Assembly (NCBI GenBank): GCA_022843505.1
Contig: JALHNN010000007.1
Location: 1 to 18,215 of the forward strand
From: Sulfuritalea sp.
GTDB taxonomy: Bacteria > Pseudomonadota > Gammaproteobacteria > Burkholderiales > Rhodocyclaceae
Direction: 5' to 3'
Length of the DNA stretch: 18,215 nucleotides
Of the stretch, positions 17,980 to 18,215 are shown one piece after another (the first letter of the stretch is position 1; every line of letters begins with the position of its first letter). The translations under genes and the position numbers were made by a program. Below the pieces are notes generated by a model. That model was not told the origin of the DNA. It worked only from the letters and a program-made list of their open reading frames with translations, and did no database searches.

Positions 17980-18168
17980 CTACCCCCTCCTGCCGCTTCC
18001 GGGCGGTCGCCAAAAGCGCAGCGCATCGAATAACTCGCGCTCTGCCGCCATGACGTTGTTATAGGCGTCCTCCCGATTTTGCTGCGCCAGGGCACACCTC
18101 GCGATCGACGCCGTCTCTCGCGTGATCGTGATCAATTCGTTGGCATTCGGGTCCGCTAAAGAGCCCAT
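17980..18168 (-). CDS. Small helical protein of unknown function
   Basis: A 62-residue frame from ATG 18168 with GGGAG about eight bases upstream, ending two bases before the antitoxin start. In-frame ATGs at 18201 and 18210 would add 11 or 14 residues (MELWRPDWEKI); they lack clear ribosome binding sites, but the window edge hides what lies before them. The peptide is helical: N-A-N-E-L-I-T-I-T-R-E-T-A-S-I-A-R-C-A-L-A-Q-Q, then N-V-M-A-A-E-R-E-L-F-D-A-L-R-F-W, with a basic Pro/Gly-rich end. It is not similar to HigB or RelE toxins. No family is recognised. Confidence 0.6.
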   Translation of the reverse strand: MGSLADPNANELITITRETASIARCALAQQNREDAYNNVMAAERELFDALRFWRPPGSGRRG

Positions 18169-18215
18169 GATTTTCTCCCAGTCGGGACGCCACAATTCCA
18201 TGCCCCTCATCGAGC

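Noticed and set aside
1..18215. CRISPR arrays, insertion sequences, inteins, group I introns, diversity-generating retroelement repeats
   Set aside because: No regularly spaced direct repeats, no transposase or reverse transcriptase, and no intein or intron boundary motifs. The inserted Gly/Thr modules lack splicing signatures and stay in frame.

Overview
This window is a late-gene (virion structural) cluster of a contractile-tailed bacteriophage or prophage. Base composition is GC-rich and all genes that can be supported lie on the minus strand, so transcription runs from the right end (18215) to the left end (1). GC-rich codon use suggests a proteobacterial host, but nothing here fixes the genus. 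There is no integrase, terminase or host gene in view, so a free phage and a prophage cannot be told apart. The family set (DUF2213 protease, DUF2184 capsid, DUF4054, gp12-like neck terminator, DUF3383 sheath, gp138-type spike) is, from memory, the morphogenesis set of small myoviruses such as the Acinetobacter AP22 group and related Burkholderia phages. Family names are from recognition of sequence patterns, not from a search.

Layout in transcription order. 18168-17446 is a short accessory block: a small unknown protein, an orphan HigA-like antitoxin, a 47-residue hydrophobic peptide and a GC-rich hairpin. 17445-17370 is a tRNA-Thr(UGU) with an encoded CCA end. 17327-12936 is the head module: a small unknown protein, a Nudix-DUF2213 fusion with a probable in-frame nested scaffold gene, a cement/decoration protein and the major capsid protein, followed by two tandem perfect hairpins. 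12816-7689 is the neck/connector module, into which two proteins with signal peptides and a Gly/Ala-repeat fibre-like protein are set. 7635-2992 is the tail: sheath, tube, a tail assembly chaperone pair joined by a -1 frameshift, and a short tape measure with a C-terminal lytic domain. 2989-1 is the baseplate: Dit-like protein, plug, hub, gp138-like spike and the start of a gp25-like wedge protein cut by the window edge. Most genes overlap by 1-4 bases or are separated by fewer than 15, as expected for one long late operon.

Three things stand out. First, a Gly/Thr-rich module of about 60 residues occurs seven times in five otherwise unrelated proteins (sheath x2, neck terminator, exported 188-residue protein, connector-region protein, cement x2), each time within or near the end of a recognisable host domain, with short stretches of matching DNA between copies. 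It behaves like a spreading surface-display cassette. Second, the tail chaperone pair shows a complete -1 frameshift signal: heptamer GGGTTTT in the correct frame, an 8-nt spacer and an 8-bp stem. Third, the head protease carries an intact N-terminal Nudix domain and an internal start with its own ribosome binding site for a scaffold-like C-terminal product.
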